This document shows, in pieces, positions 33,626-45,647 of a DNA stretch of 64,000 nt. The stretch is from Pelomyxa schiedti (lineage: Eukaryota; Evosea; Pelobiontida; Pelomyxidae). The position numbers and the translations under genes are program-made. Under the pieces are notes generated by a model. It was not told the origin of the DNA and did no database searches. It was given only the letters and a program-made list of their open reading frames with translations. The stretch is taken from positions 26,954 through 90,953 of the forward strand of contig JAHLWZ010000832.1 in assembly GCA_020536535.1 (NCBI GenBank). The letters run 5' to 3'. How positions within the stretch are numbered: the stretch's first letter is position 1; each line of letters starts with the position of its first letter.

Positions 33626-34970
33626 TTATCCCCACAAGGCCGGAGAGCAGGGCTGAACTAGGGTACTGCCCTCATAAACAACGCCAGGGTTGCGGTCAGT
33701 GTGGAGAAGCAATGGTCCATCAAGGTCAACAAACTCAGCATCAAAGGCAGAGGCCAACCAGGCGGCGGGAGCAATGGCGAGGGAGGTGCAGACCATGCAG
33801 CCCACCATTATCTTAAGTCCTAGACGGCGGGCTGTGGCCGCCTGCTCCAAGGCGTGGGTGAGCCCGCCTGACTTGTCCAGCTTGATATTGACGTGTGTGT
33901 AGCAGGCTGCAAGCTCCGGCATGAGCGCAATGTCACGTAGTGACTCGTCGGCACACACGGAGATGGCGTACCTGCGGCCAGTCAAAGCGGAAATATCTTG
34001 GGGAGTGCTGTAAGGAAAAAGGGTATTTTTCTCGTAATGCAATCGCGTACCTTTTGTAGCAGGGAGAGGTTGTTCCACCAGCTCCACATTCAATGCTGCA
34101 AGTTTTGGAGCAAGTCTTTCTAAGACTTCAGGAGTCCAGCCCTCGTTGGCATCTACAATAAGTCTGCTGTGTGGAGCATTTGCACGAATTGCTTCAACCT
34201 GCAACAAGCACAATCACAAGAGTTACGGAAGAGGGAAGATGCGAACCTTGTACAGGTCATCCTCAGTGGCGAGTTTGAGTTTAAGTAGTGGCCTGTGAGC
34301 ATTTTTTGCTGCGGCTGCTGCCATCTTCTCTACAGTGTCCAAGCTTAGGGTGTAGGCTGTTGTGAGACTCTTTGGGGCTGGGAATTCTGGATGCAGCTCC
34401 CAAGGGCGCTTGCCTGCGAGCTTACATTCGAAGTCCCACATGGCACAATCAACAGCATTTCCTTACAGACAGTCAGCGAGGATACTTTCAACATCAATCA
34501 TAATATGGCATATGTAATACTGTTTTCTTGTTTCTGGATTGAGGTAACATACTGGCAGCTCCATTTGGCAAAATAGAGAGTAGCTGCTGTCTAAGATGGC
34601 ATAACATTAGGGGCGATAAAGTACTTCCACTAAAAGGAAACCTGAATGACTCCACAGGTAAATTAGACAAAGCAGGCACTACGGCTTGTATGGACGCCAC
34701 AGAGCCCTCGATAGTCTCGTTGTAGTGCCTGTAGGGCACGCCCTCGCCGCGTCCAACAATCGCGGTTGCGGGGTCGATTGCTTCCTGGGCAGCGTCCCTT
34801 ATCTCCACCACAATGACCTCGGCAATGGTCTTTGACCCACGAGAGATGGTGAACACTCCCTCGATTGGCCTATTGTCCACCAATTAGTTCGTTCAAGATC
34901 CACCCTCTACACGGGGACCACAACAAGGGCCTCACCACTGCTCAGTCTTTACTCGTATACTCAAGGGCAT
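33626..34970 (-). CDS. L-Ala-D/L-Glu-type dipeptide epimerase (enolase superfamily)
   Basis: Exon 1 starts at the ATG at 34970 (MPLSIRVKTEQW) and splices in phase to PIEGVFTISRGSKTIAEVI, the typical epimerase N-terminus. Then come VGRGEGVPYRHYNE (34745), LKLKLATEDD (34280), LIVDANEGWTPE (34170), VELVEQPLPATKGT (34090), ISVCADESLRD (33960), VNIKLDKSGGLTHALEQA (33890) and LKIMVGCMVCTSLAIAPA (33810). The barrel Lys in KLKLA, metal ligands D (VDANE), E (VEQP) and D (CADES) and the second Lys (IKLDK) are all present, so it should be active. Family members invert one residue of dipeptides, classically L-Ala-D-Glu from peptidoglycan. They are mainly bacterial, so this may be an old bacterial acquisition used on ingested bacteria (inference). 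It carries introns, so it is resident. Confidence 0.9.
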
Positions 34971-35293
34971 GCCGTGCGTGCAAAGGGTTTTTTTTTCCTT
35001 TTGTGAGGCAGCAGATCTACACCGGAAACAAATGACATGCAGGGGAACTAAGATGCCAAATGGAGGGAACACAAGGAAGAGAGCTCAAATGTGCTTCCCC
35101 GGGAGGGGTCCTGAGGATCACTTCCTCAAAGACGTCAGGAAATGGAATTCGCGGCTGTCAATTGCAAATTAATTTGTTACGGGTCTGGAATACGCATAGA
35201 TCTCGCTTCATTTTTTTTGTTTAAAATCGTTCGTTCGGTGCCGTACACGTAACACCCTCCGCGTCGTCACTCCCTTGTTGTCGTATAAAAAAA
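34971..35293. promoter_or_regulatory. Divergent promoter region, epimerase / ribosomal P2
   Basis: About 320 bp between divergent start codons. A TATAAAA at 35284-35290 is too close to the P2 ATG (4 bp) to act as its TATA box. No other element stands out. Confidence 0.35.
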
Positions 35294-35905
35294 ATGAGAC
35301 ACCTTGCCGCATACTTGCTCCTCGCACTCGGCGGAAACACAAATATCACCTCGGCTGACATTCAGCGAGTCCTCACCGCCGCCGGCGCATCTGCCGACGA
35401 GGCTAAAATCGAACTCCTCCTTCAAGAACTCGCCGGTACACATCATTTCTTACTCTCTTAACAACGCGTTGGGTTTTTTTTTACTTGTGTGTGTTTTTTT
35501 TTCCCCCTCGCTCCCCCCTTCTACGGTGTTTGGAGCTCAAAATGACTCGCAGGAAAGGACATTAACACACTCATCACTGAGGGCAGAGCTAAGATGGGAA
35601 CCATGGTTTGTGCTGCTTCATCTGCACCCGCACACATCGAGGAGGCCGCACCAGTCGAAGGTATACTTAAATATTTCTATTACAAAACTCCAAAGAATGT
35701 GTAGAACTATAAAATAATGTTCGCGTGTCATAAAATGTACAAGTTTCCGCCTATCTCACCTCTTTCTATAGCAGAGGCACCAGCCAAGGGCAAGGGTAAA
35801 GGAAAAGGAAAGGACAAGGAACCAGAGCCCGAGAAGCCAGTAGAGGACGAAAAACCCGCCGAGGAAGAGGGAGTTGATCTTGGTGGATTTGGTCTCTTTG
35901 ACTAA
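35294..35905 (+). CDS. RPLP2: 60S acidic ribosomal protein P2
   Basis: Three exons. Exon 1 (from 35294) gives MRHLAAYLLLALGGNTNITS, the conserved P2 dimerisation helix. Exon 2 begins KDINTLITEGRAKMGTM after a GTACAC...CGCAG intron. The last exon encodes a Lys/Gly/Glu/Pro hinge (KGKGKGKGKDKEPEPEK) and ends with the conserved acidic GGFGLFD tail at 35905. P1/P2 dimers form the ribosomal stalk that recruits and activates translational GTPases. The hinge is unusually rich in KG repeats rather than Ala, but the tip is intact. Confidence 0.95.
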
Positions 35906-36085
35906 AAAACAACCTTCTCGCGCCCCTGAATCCTTCTTCTTCTTTTTAACACGGATGTGGGCTGGATTAATAGTTCACCCACATCTCCTCGTGTTAAAAA
36001 TGTGCCAACAACCACTTCATTAATTCACTGCTGGAGTCTCTATTTCTATTTTTTTTTTCCGTTCATTTCGCTCTGTGGCCACCCA

Positions 36086-37748
36086 TTAGGGTGTTTCTTC
36101 GCTCTTTGTAGTAGTCGGAGTGCCAGGAGGAACAGTGGTGCTGTTAGAAGTTGAATGTGGTGTGGGGGTCACAGCTTCAGAGGGAAGAACATCAGTCAGG
36201 TACATGTCAACCTCGTGGTCTATTCCAACCACTGGCTTCTGGTGAACCCTGAGAGTCAAGGGTCCTTCTTTGAGTAGAGCCTCGTCATGGCCCCAGTCAA
36301 AGAGTGCCGCACCGGTAGTGTCCCTGTACGGATTCAACTCAATCACACAGAGTTCCGGTTCTGGTTCGAACCTTGTTGACCATGTCAGTTGAAGGAATGA
36401 TTTGTTGGGTAGTAGAGAAATGCAAAAGGATATGTACGTACTTCAGGAATCCAAGGTCAACTATATAATTGGGAAGGTCCTTTGTTACAGGCTCCACTTG
36501 GGCGGTCCTTTGGATGGGTTAATTTCGTCCTAAAAGGGACGATGGGTGGGGAGGACCAATAGGCAATCAGGGCTTCGAGGATTCTGTCGTGATGCGCAAC
36601 CAGGAGCGGAATGTACACGTAGTGATTGTACTGTGATATGGCGGTGAGCTTTCCGTTGTAAACAAATGCTCTAGAGAAGAAAAGGTGAATAAATTCTTCG
36701 CATGAAAGTGAAACAGGTTTGGAACCTGAACTCCATATCGGCAATTAACTTGGGTTCCCATTTTCGGACAACTACATACTAAGGAAATAAGACCCAGTAC
36801 GCACATTTTAGTTGAGGGGACAAGGTACCTGGTCCCACAATTCCTCAGTTTCTATAGCTTCCATTAAATCCATGAAAACTCGTTCACTGTTAAGAATCAT
36901 TTCCATTGCTTCTTTTCCACTAGTGCAGCGCAAAGCCTTCCTAGGAATTACTACTCCTTATTTAAGGATGTAAAGTACTTCCCAGCGTGCTTTTCCAATA
37001 GCAAGCATTTTTGCATTAGCTACAAAAAGGGGGTTGCTTCTCTGTTCTTCTGACAATTCCGCTTCCTGAATTGGTGTCAATGAGAAGACACATTAGCTCT
37101 GAATATATATATATACTCGCTCGGCAATGTAGCGTCTGAGGTTCTCTGCATTCACCCGGCCTGCATCCTTGGGACTTCTGGCACTGAGACGCACAAAGGC
37201 TCCATGTGGGAGTCCCTTTATGGCATTGTTCATGTTCTGTTCCATCTCTTCTAAAAGCTGGAGTTGTTGACTTGCATCCAAGGTAAATACAGGGGTAAAA
37301 AGATATGCAATAGGGCAAAGACCAAGCAAGCCTTACTTCGAAGGAGCAGGTTCAGAATAGAACCTATGACGATAAGTCTGTACTATAGCCCTGCCCACAT
37401 CAATTCTCAAAGGAATCAGCTCGGTAGGAAAAGTCAAACCAGACACACGAGGATACCAGCTCTAATAATGGTTTGTGGCATGATCAGTAGAAAATGAAAC
37501 TTTTTGAAATGCATTCAATAATTAAATGTCAACCCCCATCACTGTTTGAATTATCATTCACAACCTGCACATCGAAAGGTATGTGGCCTGTCCTCTTCTT
37601 CACCTTCCTGAGTGAAATACAAGTACCGTTAACCACTCCATCAAACAAGAAAAGGAACCCACCAGTCATGATAGGCCTTGTCGGAATCTGCCTTTTCTTT
37701 CGCCTCTGAGTGGTTCACTGTCGACGCACCAGAAAACGACAGCCCCAT
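36086..37748 (-). CDS. D123/CDC123-like protein
   Basis: Starts at the ATG at 37748 (MGLSFSGASTVNHSEAKEK) and ends at 36086. Key stretches: GAFVRLSARSPKDAGRVNAE (37200), AFVYNGKLTAISQYNHYVY (36660), DLPNYIVDLGFLK (36470) and CVIELNPYRDTTGAALFDW (36340). The RLSxRSPKDA, FV-gKLtaISQYN and vIELNP--dttGaALFdW motifs are the hallmark of the D123 family. This is an ATP-grasp-like fold; CDC123 chaperones assembly of the eIF2 complex. The acidic/aromatic ligands of the final motif are conserved. The C-terminal tail is Thr/Pro-rich. Several exons between 36800 and 37700 were only partly phased, so the exact orthology (CDC123 versus a D123 paralogue) is open. Confidence 0.8.
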
Positions 37749-37908
37749 TGTCTCTCGAACACCTTCCCCCTTGGGTAATTGCTTTTCTAAACTACTATTC
37801 GAAAATTGCAGAAAAACAACAAAAAAAAAGATTTGGAAAAAAAGACATTCAAAGAGGTGTTGGTGCAGTAGTTAAGCTAGTGTGTCTAGACAATAGGACA
37901 GGCAGCAT

Positions 37909-38749
37909 TTACTTCTCGTCCAACCATGGATTTGCCTTCCTGACTTCCTCCTCCTCCTCGGGGGTTGGGGTCAGAATGTCTAGAGTGAAAAAGTAAGACT
38001 ACAAGGATTGAAAGACGGATAAAGGGGGACACACTGAAAGTCTTGCGGATCTCTGCTGGGGTCTTGCCTTTCATCATGAGGGCGACAGTCTTGCAAGTCA
38101 AATCCAAGAGCGGCTTGATGTCCAAGTAGTTGGCAGCCTGATACAAGGTAGGTACGAGGCGAAGTTTTTCTCTCCGGCCAAGCGGCCATTTATTTGGGAG
38201 CGGAAGGGCATACCAAGATGAGTTGGAACAGAGTTTCTTGATCGACCTTGGTATACTCAAGATCCCAAGGAGCAATGTCGTCAAGTCTGCGCTCCTTCTC
38301 GTCTCTCTTGTCATCGGGTGAAGGGTTCTTGTGGTGGTAACTGCAAGATTGAATTAATACAAAGGAAATTACAAAGATCTACACTTACTCGCAGTACTGA
38401 ATGACCTTGTTGAGGATTTTCACGGTAACGTTTGGAAGTGGAATAGGGGCATTGGTCTCGCCCAGATCTAAGCGCAGTTAACATCGGAAGACAGAATTGA
38501 AAGGGGGGAGGAAAAAGTACCGTCGAGCATGTTCTTGATTGTTACGGACATCTTCGCGATTTCAACAGGAACTTCGATTACTTGCGACTCGCTGCTCTCA
38601 AGCTTGACCATCTTAGTATCAGCGGGAGTTGCGCTAGCGGAAGTTGTGGCCGTGGATGTAGTAGCGGGGTCGGTTGTTGCGGCTGCTGTAGCGGGCGTAG
38701 TAGCGGGCTCGGTCGTGGCCGGAGTCTCCGTTGGTGTTGTAGTGGCCAT
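37909..38749 (-). CDS. SKP1: SKP1 with N-terminal Thr/Ala/Pro-rich extension
   Basis: The ATG at 38749 opens a run of roughly 45 residues made almost only of Thr, Ala, Pro and Ser. The canonical SKP1 fold then begins at [20 protein letters not shown]. Exons continue with [27 protein letters not shown] (38440), [19 protein letters not shown] (38260), [19 protein letters not shown] (38130), [12 protein letters not shown] (38060) and end ...NPWLDEK at 37909. SKP1 bridges F-box proteins to cullin-1 in SCF ligases; all F-box and cullin contact segments are present. The extension is not normal for SKP1. A downstream in-frame ATG (start of MVKLESS) could produce the standard form. Confidence 0.93.
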
Positions 38750-38902
38750 AGTTGCTTCACAACCAACACAAGATCCTTTTTGTTTGTTTTGTTGTTTTTT
38801 TTTTTTTTACTTTTTTGACAAGAAAATGCCTAAGAAGGGTGTCAAAAACAGACCTTCGAGTAATCAAAAATAATTGCCTGCCCCTTGTTTTTTTTTGACA
38901 TC

Positions 38903-39142
38903 CTACTTAGTTTGTTCTACACTAATTCCCGGCCAGAAATTTTCCAGCAGATCGGCGCCAACCGCTCCACACGTCATACTGGCTTCCTGAGCCATCTTCA
39001 GCTCCCGTTCTGTGCCACCCGTACCCCATCCCTTCTTGCATTCCACCAGAGTCTTTCCCTCCTGGATCTCTATAACAACCTTTTCCATCAAATCTGTTAC
39101 AGAAAATTGCCCATATTTTTTCGTCTGAGGAACCACGAACAT
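38903..39142 (-). CDS. Small conserved-looking ORF of unknown function
   Basis: 80 codons from an ATG at 39142-39140 to a stop at 38903: MFVVPQTKKYGQFSVTDLME, VVIEIQEGKTLVECKKG, AQEASMTCGAVGADLLENF. The composition is like a folded protein, not low complexity, but I recognise no family. An alternative start is the ATG at 39088. The start codon overlaps the start codon of the divergent coiled-coil gene (CATG), which questions one of the two starts. Confidence 0.45.
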   Translation of the reverse strand: MFVVPQTKKYGQFSVTDLMEKVVIEIQEGKTLVECKKGWGTGGTERELKMAQEASMTCGAVGADLLENFWPGISVEQTK

Positions 39143-42100
39143 GCAGCTCCCGGACGAAGTCACCACCGCGCAAGAAACGGGACCTCAGCACGCACTGCAG
39201 CAACCCGACGACTCAGCACCGCAGCCAACACTCCCACAAGTAGAATCCCGCGAGCCAACTGGCACCGCATCACCGGCACCAGTTGTCGCAGACCCAAACA
39301 CTTCGTTGGTCGCAGTTACTCACCCAATGACCGTCGACTCGCCCGCCCAGGATCAGGACGATATCCAACAACGCCACGACGACGATGACGACGCCACTGC
39401 GGGGCAACAAACCATGCAGCAGGACGAACCTCAGGCCCAGCATCGAGAGGGTGACGATGTGACACCGGTGTCCCACGAAGCTGAAACTGAGCACCAGGAA
39501 CAGCTTCCACAAGACCCTGGGCCGCCTCAGCCTGAAATTGTGACTGAGACTGAGGCCCAGCAGCCACAGCCACAATCTCCCCAAACAATCCCACAAGTGC
39601 CACAGCAGGCACCGGCCACCGGCAAGCTCTCCACAGAGCCACCGCTGGAACGACAAGAACAGGAGCAACTCCGAGAAACGCCTGTGCGGCCGGAGCAGCA
39701 GGAGGAACCCATAATTGCCAAGCAGCAGACAATTGAGCAGAACCAGGAGCCCAAAGGACAACAACGGGCGGTGCAGACACCGAGCCGGAGGGACGCTCTT
39801 GTGACGATGAAAAAGTCAATTGAGGAGCTTTATGCCAAAGTGGCAACGAGAGAACAAATGTTGGCTGCATCAGACAAGGTGTTACACTTGTTAAGTGGGT
39901 TCCTTGGCACCTGACCATTTGTGGTGTGTGTGTGTTTTTAAAGGTGAATGGGGAGCTGAAAAAGGAACTGGAAAGGAAACAGGTGGCACTTAAAAATGCT
40001 TCAAGTAGCCATGGCATTCTTAAATTGTAATTTAATTGGCTGTCAGCTTCCAACCATAGGCTAAAGGACCAAGTCCACGACCTAGTTGCTGCTAATGCTC
40101 AGTTGACTGCCAAATTATCTGAACTGGAAGCTGCAAACCAGCACCTTCAAGTACTTATCCACTGCTGCCGTTCGAAATTTACATTTTGACTAGCAAGAGA
40201 AACTTACCCTGGAGGAAAGTGAACGGCTGACAACAAGGAAACAGCTCCAGCAGCAGCAATTACTCACTGAGCGGACTGGCGATCTAAATAAGCTCAGAGA
40301 AGACTCTGTACTCCCCTCCCAAAGAAACTTCTGTACATTCTGAGTATTTCAACAACAGAATGTCAAGTTGTCTGCCTTAGAAACTGAGAATCTCGCACAT
40401 ATCACTCATATTTCTCAAGTGGAAAGTGAATTTGAGAACACAAAAGTATTGAACAGCAATTGTATACCAGGTTGCTAACTCATTGTTAGGATAAACTTGT
40501 TGCGTGTGAGAAAGAAAATCAAGCACTGGCTACAAGAATAGATATTCTGACTTCAGATTTGGACACGAACAATCGAGCCGCGAAACGGTCCCAAGAGGCG
40601 TTCACCAGCCTGGAGGAGCAACTACATAAACTTGAGAACGAAATTTCGAAAATGGATTCGCAATCTGAAATCTATCAGACTGCTTATGAGAAATCTAAAA
40701 GGGACCACCTTGAAGCTGTGTCTGTCTCAAATGCTATGATAGAGGATATTCTTGGTGAGAATCGTACACTGAAAGACCAAATTGAACACATAACATTAAG
40801 TGTTGGGGATCGTATAAAGGAAGCTGTTGCCCAGGTGATTTTTTTCTACTAGTTTATCCACCCAACTCAATTTTCAGATATCTAAAAGTTCTTCTGATAG
40901 CAACATTGTGGAAATAATGGGAGGCATAGTGCGTCAAGCTCGCCACACTACTTTTTTACATGTTCACACTGTAAAAACTAGATATCACAAAGTGAAAGAT
41001 ATTCGGCAGAGCTTCAAGTTGAAAGGCAGAAGAGGCTGGATCTTGAGACCCACTACCACTATGTCTGTCAGGTTGCACCCAAATTTTTCCCCTTTGAGTA
41101 AAAAGTCAACTCACCTTCAGCACAGCAACTCAGTGAAGTGGAACCACAGATTCAACAAAAATTTCAGGAGTTCACAGAACTACAAGTATCTTTCTTCGTT
41201 TGAATAATAGCAAGGCATAATGTATTCAGGCGAGGATGACATTGCTAACAGCATCAGAAGAGAAGTCTCATGCTGATAGTCATGTGTTAGCCCTTGAAAA
41301 GGATATTCTTCAACAAGAATTATCCCAACAAAAATCAGGTTAGAAAGTCCTAGATTCCTTGGAGCTAAGTCTTAAACCCATACAGAGAACCTCCATTTAA
41401 AAACCTTCATTTCCTCACTTACGGACTCAAAAGAAAGCAATACACTCCCGCAACTAATTGAAGTGCTTCCATCTTCTTTATACCAATTTCATAACTTTCC
41501 TTCTTAAAATAGCAACTCTCGATTTTGAAAACAGAACTTGAGCTGGCGGTTACCTCTCCTGTGCCTAAGATCAATCAGGTAGAACCCCTGTATCTCAGTA
41601 CTGTGCTTTAACTTCCGTAGGGGCTTTTGGAGCAAATAAACTACTACCGTGAGTTGCAACAGAGAACGGAACAAGCTTCTGTTACAGCGGACAGAGAGCT
41701 GCAAGAATATAAAAAACTGTATGCTATCACCTCTGAGCAGTTGCGCAAGTGTGGAAAGGTAAGACTGTCATTGTTAATTTTTAGTTTTTATTGGATTCAA
41801 GGTTCCCCCTCATCCGACTGCCGAACCTGACTGGTCTGCTCTATATCACAGACTTCAGTTGGATTTCGAGCAATACAAGAAAAAGACCTCTGAAACTGAG
41901 GCCCTAGCCGCATCTGAGCATGCTAATATTGTTGCTAACACGGAAAATATGCAGAAGACTTTAGAAAGTGCTCTGTTGGAGTTGACAGTAACGAGAGGTC
42001 TTTTCTCCTAGCAATGAACATTGGGCTCAAGTTCTTTAACAGAGAAATACAAGTCAGTAGTACTGCAATGCGAACAACTACAAGAGAAAGTTGTCAACTG

Positions 42101-45100
42101 CAATAACAACATTCTTTCTCTTGAAACAACTATTTGTCATTTGACTCACCTGTATCTACACTCTATTTCTCTATTTCAAGTGACCAAATCTAGTAATCGA
42201 AAGCAAATGACAGATCTACAAATTGCTAGAAACGAGCTTCAAAGTTCACATGTTCTCATTGAAGAAATTACGGAATCCAATTCCTTGACGAAGGTAATCA
42301 AAGTGAAGGCCTGTAAAGAATGATTCCTCTTTAGAGATATATCTTGGAACATGCCAAGGCTGAACTAGACTTAATGTCTCAAGTTCGGATGTTCTCTCAA
42401 AAGTACAATGGACTTTGGGCAATTCACCAAGCTTTCAAGCGGGGATGGGCTTCAGAAAAAGAGGCTCTTCAGGCACAGTGTACCCTCGCAGAACTTAACA
42501 GGTAAGTGGCTTGATAAAAAGCAAGTGGGAACGTTGAACTGTACTAGGAAAATCCTCCCACGAGAAGTGGCTGACCTTATTTCCAAAACTGAAGAAGCTC
42601 TCTTTGCACAGATTGCTAAGCCTGATTCGCCAGGTTACAATGTCTGCTTGTATTTGTATCTCACTTTATTTCCTAAGTGGAACTTCAAGATTGCATTCAA
42701 CGAATAAAGCAACTTGAAGCAGAAAACACAGTGGTTAGTGGTCTGTTGGTATTAGTATTGGTTCATTGTTTCTCAGATTCGTGAGCAAGTATCCCAAGTC
42801 ACGTCTACCTACCCATCTATTATCAATAATCTGAACACCAAAATAACATCCCTCGAACAAGAACTTGAGGTAATTAGGACGTTTAGATTCTTTTAACTAA
42901 GAGAAAAACCAGTTGAGCAAGCAAGCCTTACCTGATGTCCGACCTCTCACCCTGTGTTGTCGTGTTTGTTGCTTTTTTGCCCTAACTTTTTCCAGGCCCG
43001 GTTGACCGTGTTTCATGGGAAGAGTACTTGAAGAAGCCACTTGTACCTCATTTGACGCCTCCTGTTAAAGTGGTGATCCAACAATTTAAGGTAGAGTCCA
43101 TTTACTTGTTTCCATTAAGTGGCACCTCAGTGCAACTGTTTAAGAGATGAATCGTTGAAGCCTGTGTGTAGGCATATGGAATCGGATTTAGCAAAGAAAC
43201 TCTCAGAAACAGTCAAAGAGTGCATCCCATACTTTAGGAGCTTCATTTACTGAAACAACTCAGATACCAAAAGTTACAGGCGGAGAATGATCAGATCAAG
43301 CAGCAACTGTATCTGAACTCCACAGCTACTACAATTGACACAAGGCTCCAGGTCTGCGACACGGAGCTTTTTTTTTTTTATCTCTTATCAAAGAAAAGGA
43401 GTTCTTCCATTCACACACCGATTTCTCTTCTGAAAGGCATCTCATGGTTGTCTCTTTCTCCCTGGACAACAAATTTACTTTCATAGGCGGATTTAGTGAA
43501 ACTTTACAAAAGTTTATATGATAGTCAGCTCTGTGCTCTTTTTTCTGAAGCATGCAAGTACCATGACTCAACTTAAAAATAGTTTCACTGAGTGGATTAG
43601 GCTAAGGAAAAAATATCTTCATGAGGCTATGGCAGTAGCAATGAGAACTCTAACATGCTCTCCACTTCCTGTGTGTGACTGCTCAAAAAATCTCTCAACT
43701 TTTGAAACGATGAAAAATAAGATGAAGGAATTGAGGTTGATCACTCCTTTTTTTCCGAAAATGATCACCAACCCTGCAGTGAAGAAACATGCTCTTTGAA
43801 GTCTGAAAAAGAAGAGTACAGGGAACAAGCAGAACGTGCTCAGCAGCATATACGCCTCCTAGATGGTAATATTTAAAAGAGGCCTTTTCTGACGCACATG
43901 AAGATACAATAGCCCGACTCCAATCTGAATTGAGTGGCGTGAGAGGGGAAAGAGATGTTTTTGCATCCAATTCAAAGCAACTAGACCAAATAGGGGAAAT
44001 TGTACTTTTGAAACCTCCTTTCACATAGCTAAGTCATTCATAGCTTGTACATGGGGAGAATGGACCATATAAACAGCTACAAGGAATGGTTACTGCTCTC
44101 AAAGACGAACTTTTGCTATCCGTCCAAGAAACAGCCGATAAACAAAAAAGAGTTGATGAAATAGAGCACACATTGCAGCAAACAATAGAGGTTGTTAACA
44201 AGAAACATAAAAACAATCTCAAGCTACCTTAGGAAAATAGTACTCTCAAAGACAGTTATGAAATGATCATAGGTATCTTGATGAGTACGCAGCACTGCAT
44301 TTACTTTTCCCCAGAGTCTTTGAAGCGTGAAAGAGATTCTCTTGCAGCTGAAAAGCCGCGTCGGGTCTCCATTGTGAAGGTTTGTGTTATTTTTCTTTCA
44401 CAGATTCTTACTGTTAAACAGGTACCACATGACGCAAGCAAAGACCTGTGTGCTTCTCTCCTTTCTTTTTTTTTCCCTTCACTGTGTTTTTACTTCATTT
44501 AGCCCACCAGCAGCTCCGATCCAGCCTTCTGGCCTAGAGGGTAGTGTATCGTCTAGGTTTTTAAATTCTAACTCTCAATAGCAACAACACTTGGCGACTT
44601 ATCTCCCCCTGCCCAAATTACTGCATCAGTTCCTTCCAGTGATCACCCACAACATACTAAATTGCTAAATTTAAATACTAATAATTCATCTCCATCCGTT
44701 CTTATTCCATTAAAAATAGAGCGAGGAACAACACCACCTGATACCTCACAACCGGTGAGAAGTGGAAATTCGTACCTAATCAATTACTAATCTTCGTCTA
44801 AAAAACAGGCAGCAAACAAGCGATTAAGAACAAGCACCTCACCACACCAAGGTGAGGTAGTTCCATTTCTCATAAGCTTCATTGACTTGGATGTTTAGAA
44901 TCCCCCCAGTTGCCTGGCCCACCCCAAGTAGAAGGCAGTACCACCACAGAACACCCCACACAACCAAACCCAGAACAATCCAAGCCAGAGGCACAATCAG
45001 AGGTACCGGTATCAGTACCAGTACCAGTACCAGCACCAGCACCGGTACCACAACATGTAGAACATTCAAGCACTGGGGACAGTGAGCAGACACCTTCCCA

Positions 45101-45503
45101 CGACTCCGAACTTCAGCCGGTGGAAATAGAACAGCAACAACCCCAACAATCCCACCCCCAACAACAACAACCACCTCGTCCACATCCTCAGCCACAACAG
45201 CGGCAGCAAATACCTGGAAAAATACGCCGGCCGGGAGCTCCTCCCTCAACTCAACAGCCTCAGACTTCTACCCAAGCACAAACTGGAACTGCCCCAAGAA
45301 CCGTGTGTTTTTTCCGCTCCTCAAAACTCAGTTATTGATTCTCGTTAAAACAGGCAATCTTGACTCGCCGTGGCGGCGCTCGTGGCCGTGGTTCTGGTGT
45401 GTTTTTTTTTTCCCTTGATCCCCTTTTCCTTCTCTTACACCTATCTCGAAACTATTCTGTGGGAATATTGCAGTCAGACAATTGCCAACTGGACAACCTT
45501 GAA
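39141..45503 (+). CDS. TPR/Mlp-like long coiled-coil protein
   Basis: Starts at ATG 39141 with about 230 Gln/Pro/Glu-rich residues. A coiled coil then runs over more than fifteen small exons (e.g. LKKELERKQVALKNASSS, QEKLTLEESERLTTRKQLQ, LEEQLHKLENEISKMDSQSE, LKDELLLSVQETADKQKRVD, NYYRELQQRTEQASVTADRE). The C-terminal part is Pro/Val/Gln-rich (PVSVPVPVPAPAPVPQ) and ends with an RGG-type patch (TRRGGARGRGSG) before a stop at about 45501, directly followed by AATAAA. Architecture and the acidic/RGG tail fit the nuclear-pore basket protein TPR/Mlp1, which organises mRNA export and chromatin exclusion. Coiled coils are weak evidence for orthology, so a centrosomal or Golgi coiled-coil protein is possible. 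Confidence 0.65.
45001..45055. repeat. (CCAGTA/CCAGCA)n coding repeat
   Basis: Tandem hexamers encode a PV/PA dipeptide run in the C-terminal tail of the coiled-coil protein. Confidence 0.75.
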
Positions 45504-45647
45504 TAAAATTCCAAAAAAAAAAAAAAAAAAGAAGGACAGGCCCATTTCGCACTCAAAACTTTTTTTGTTTTGTTTCTTTTGGTCCATTTATCAAGTACAT
45601 GATTCTAGGCAAACAACAAAAACAAATAAACCTGGGTCTGTGCCACG

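Noticed and set aside
35284-35290. TATAAAA as the TATA box of ribosomal P2
   Set aside because: It ends 4 bp before the ATG, too close for a promoter of that start codon.
39316-40053. 245-codon minus-strand ORF opposite the coiled-coil gene
   Set aside because: It comes from the Gln/Pro-rich composition of the real gene and crosses its exon borders; no motif.
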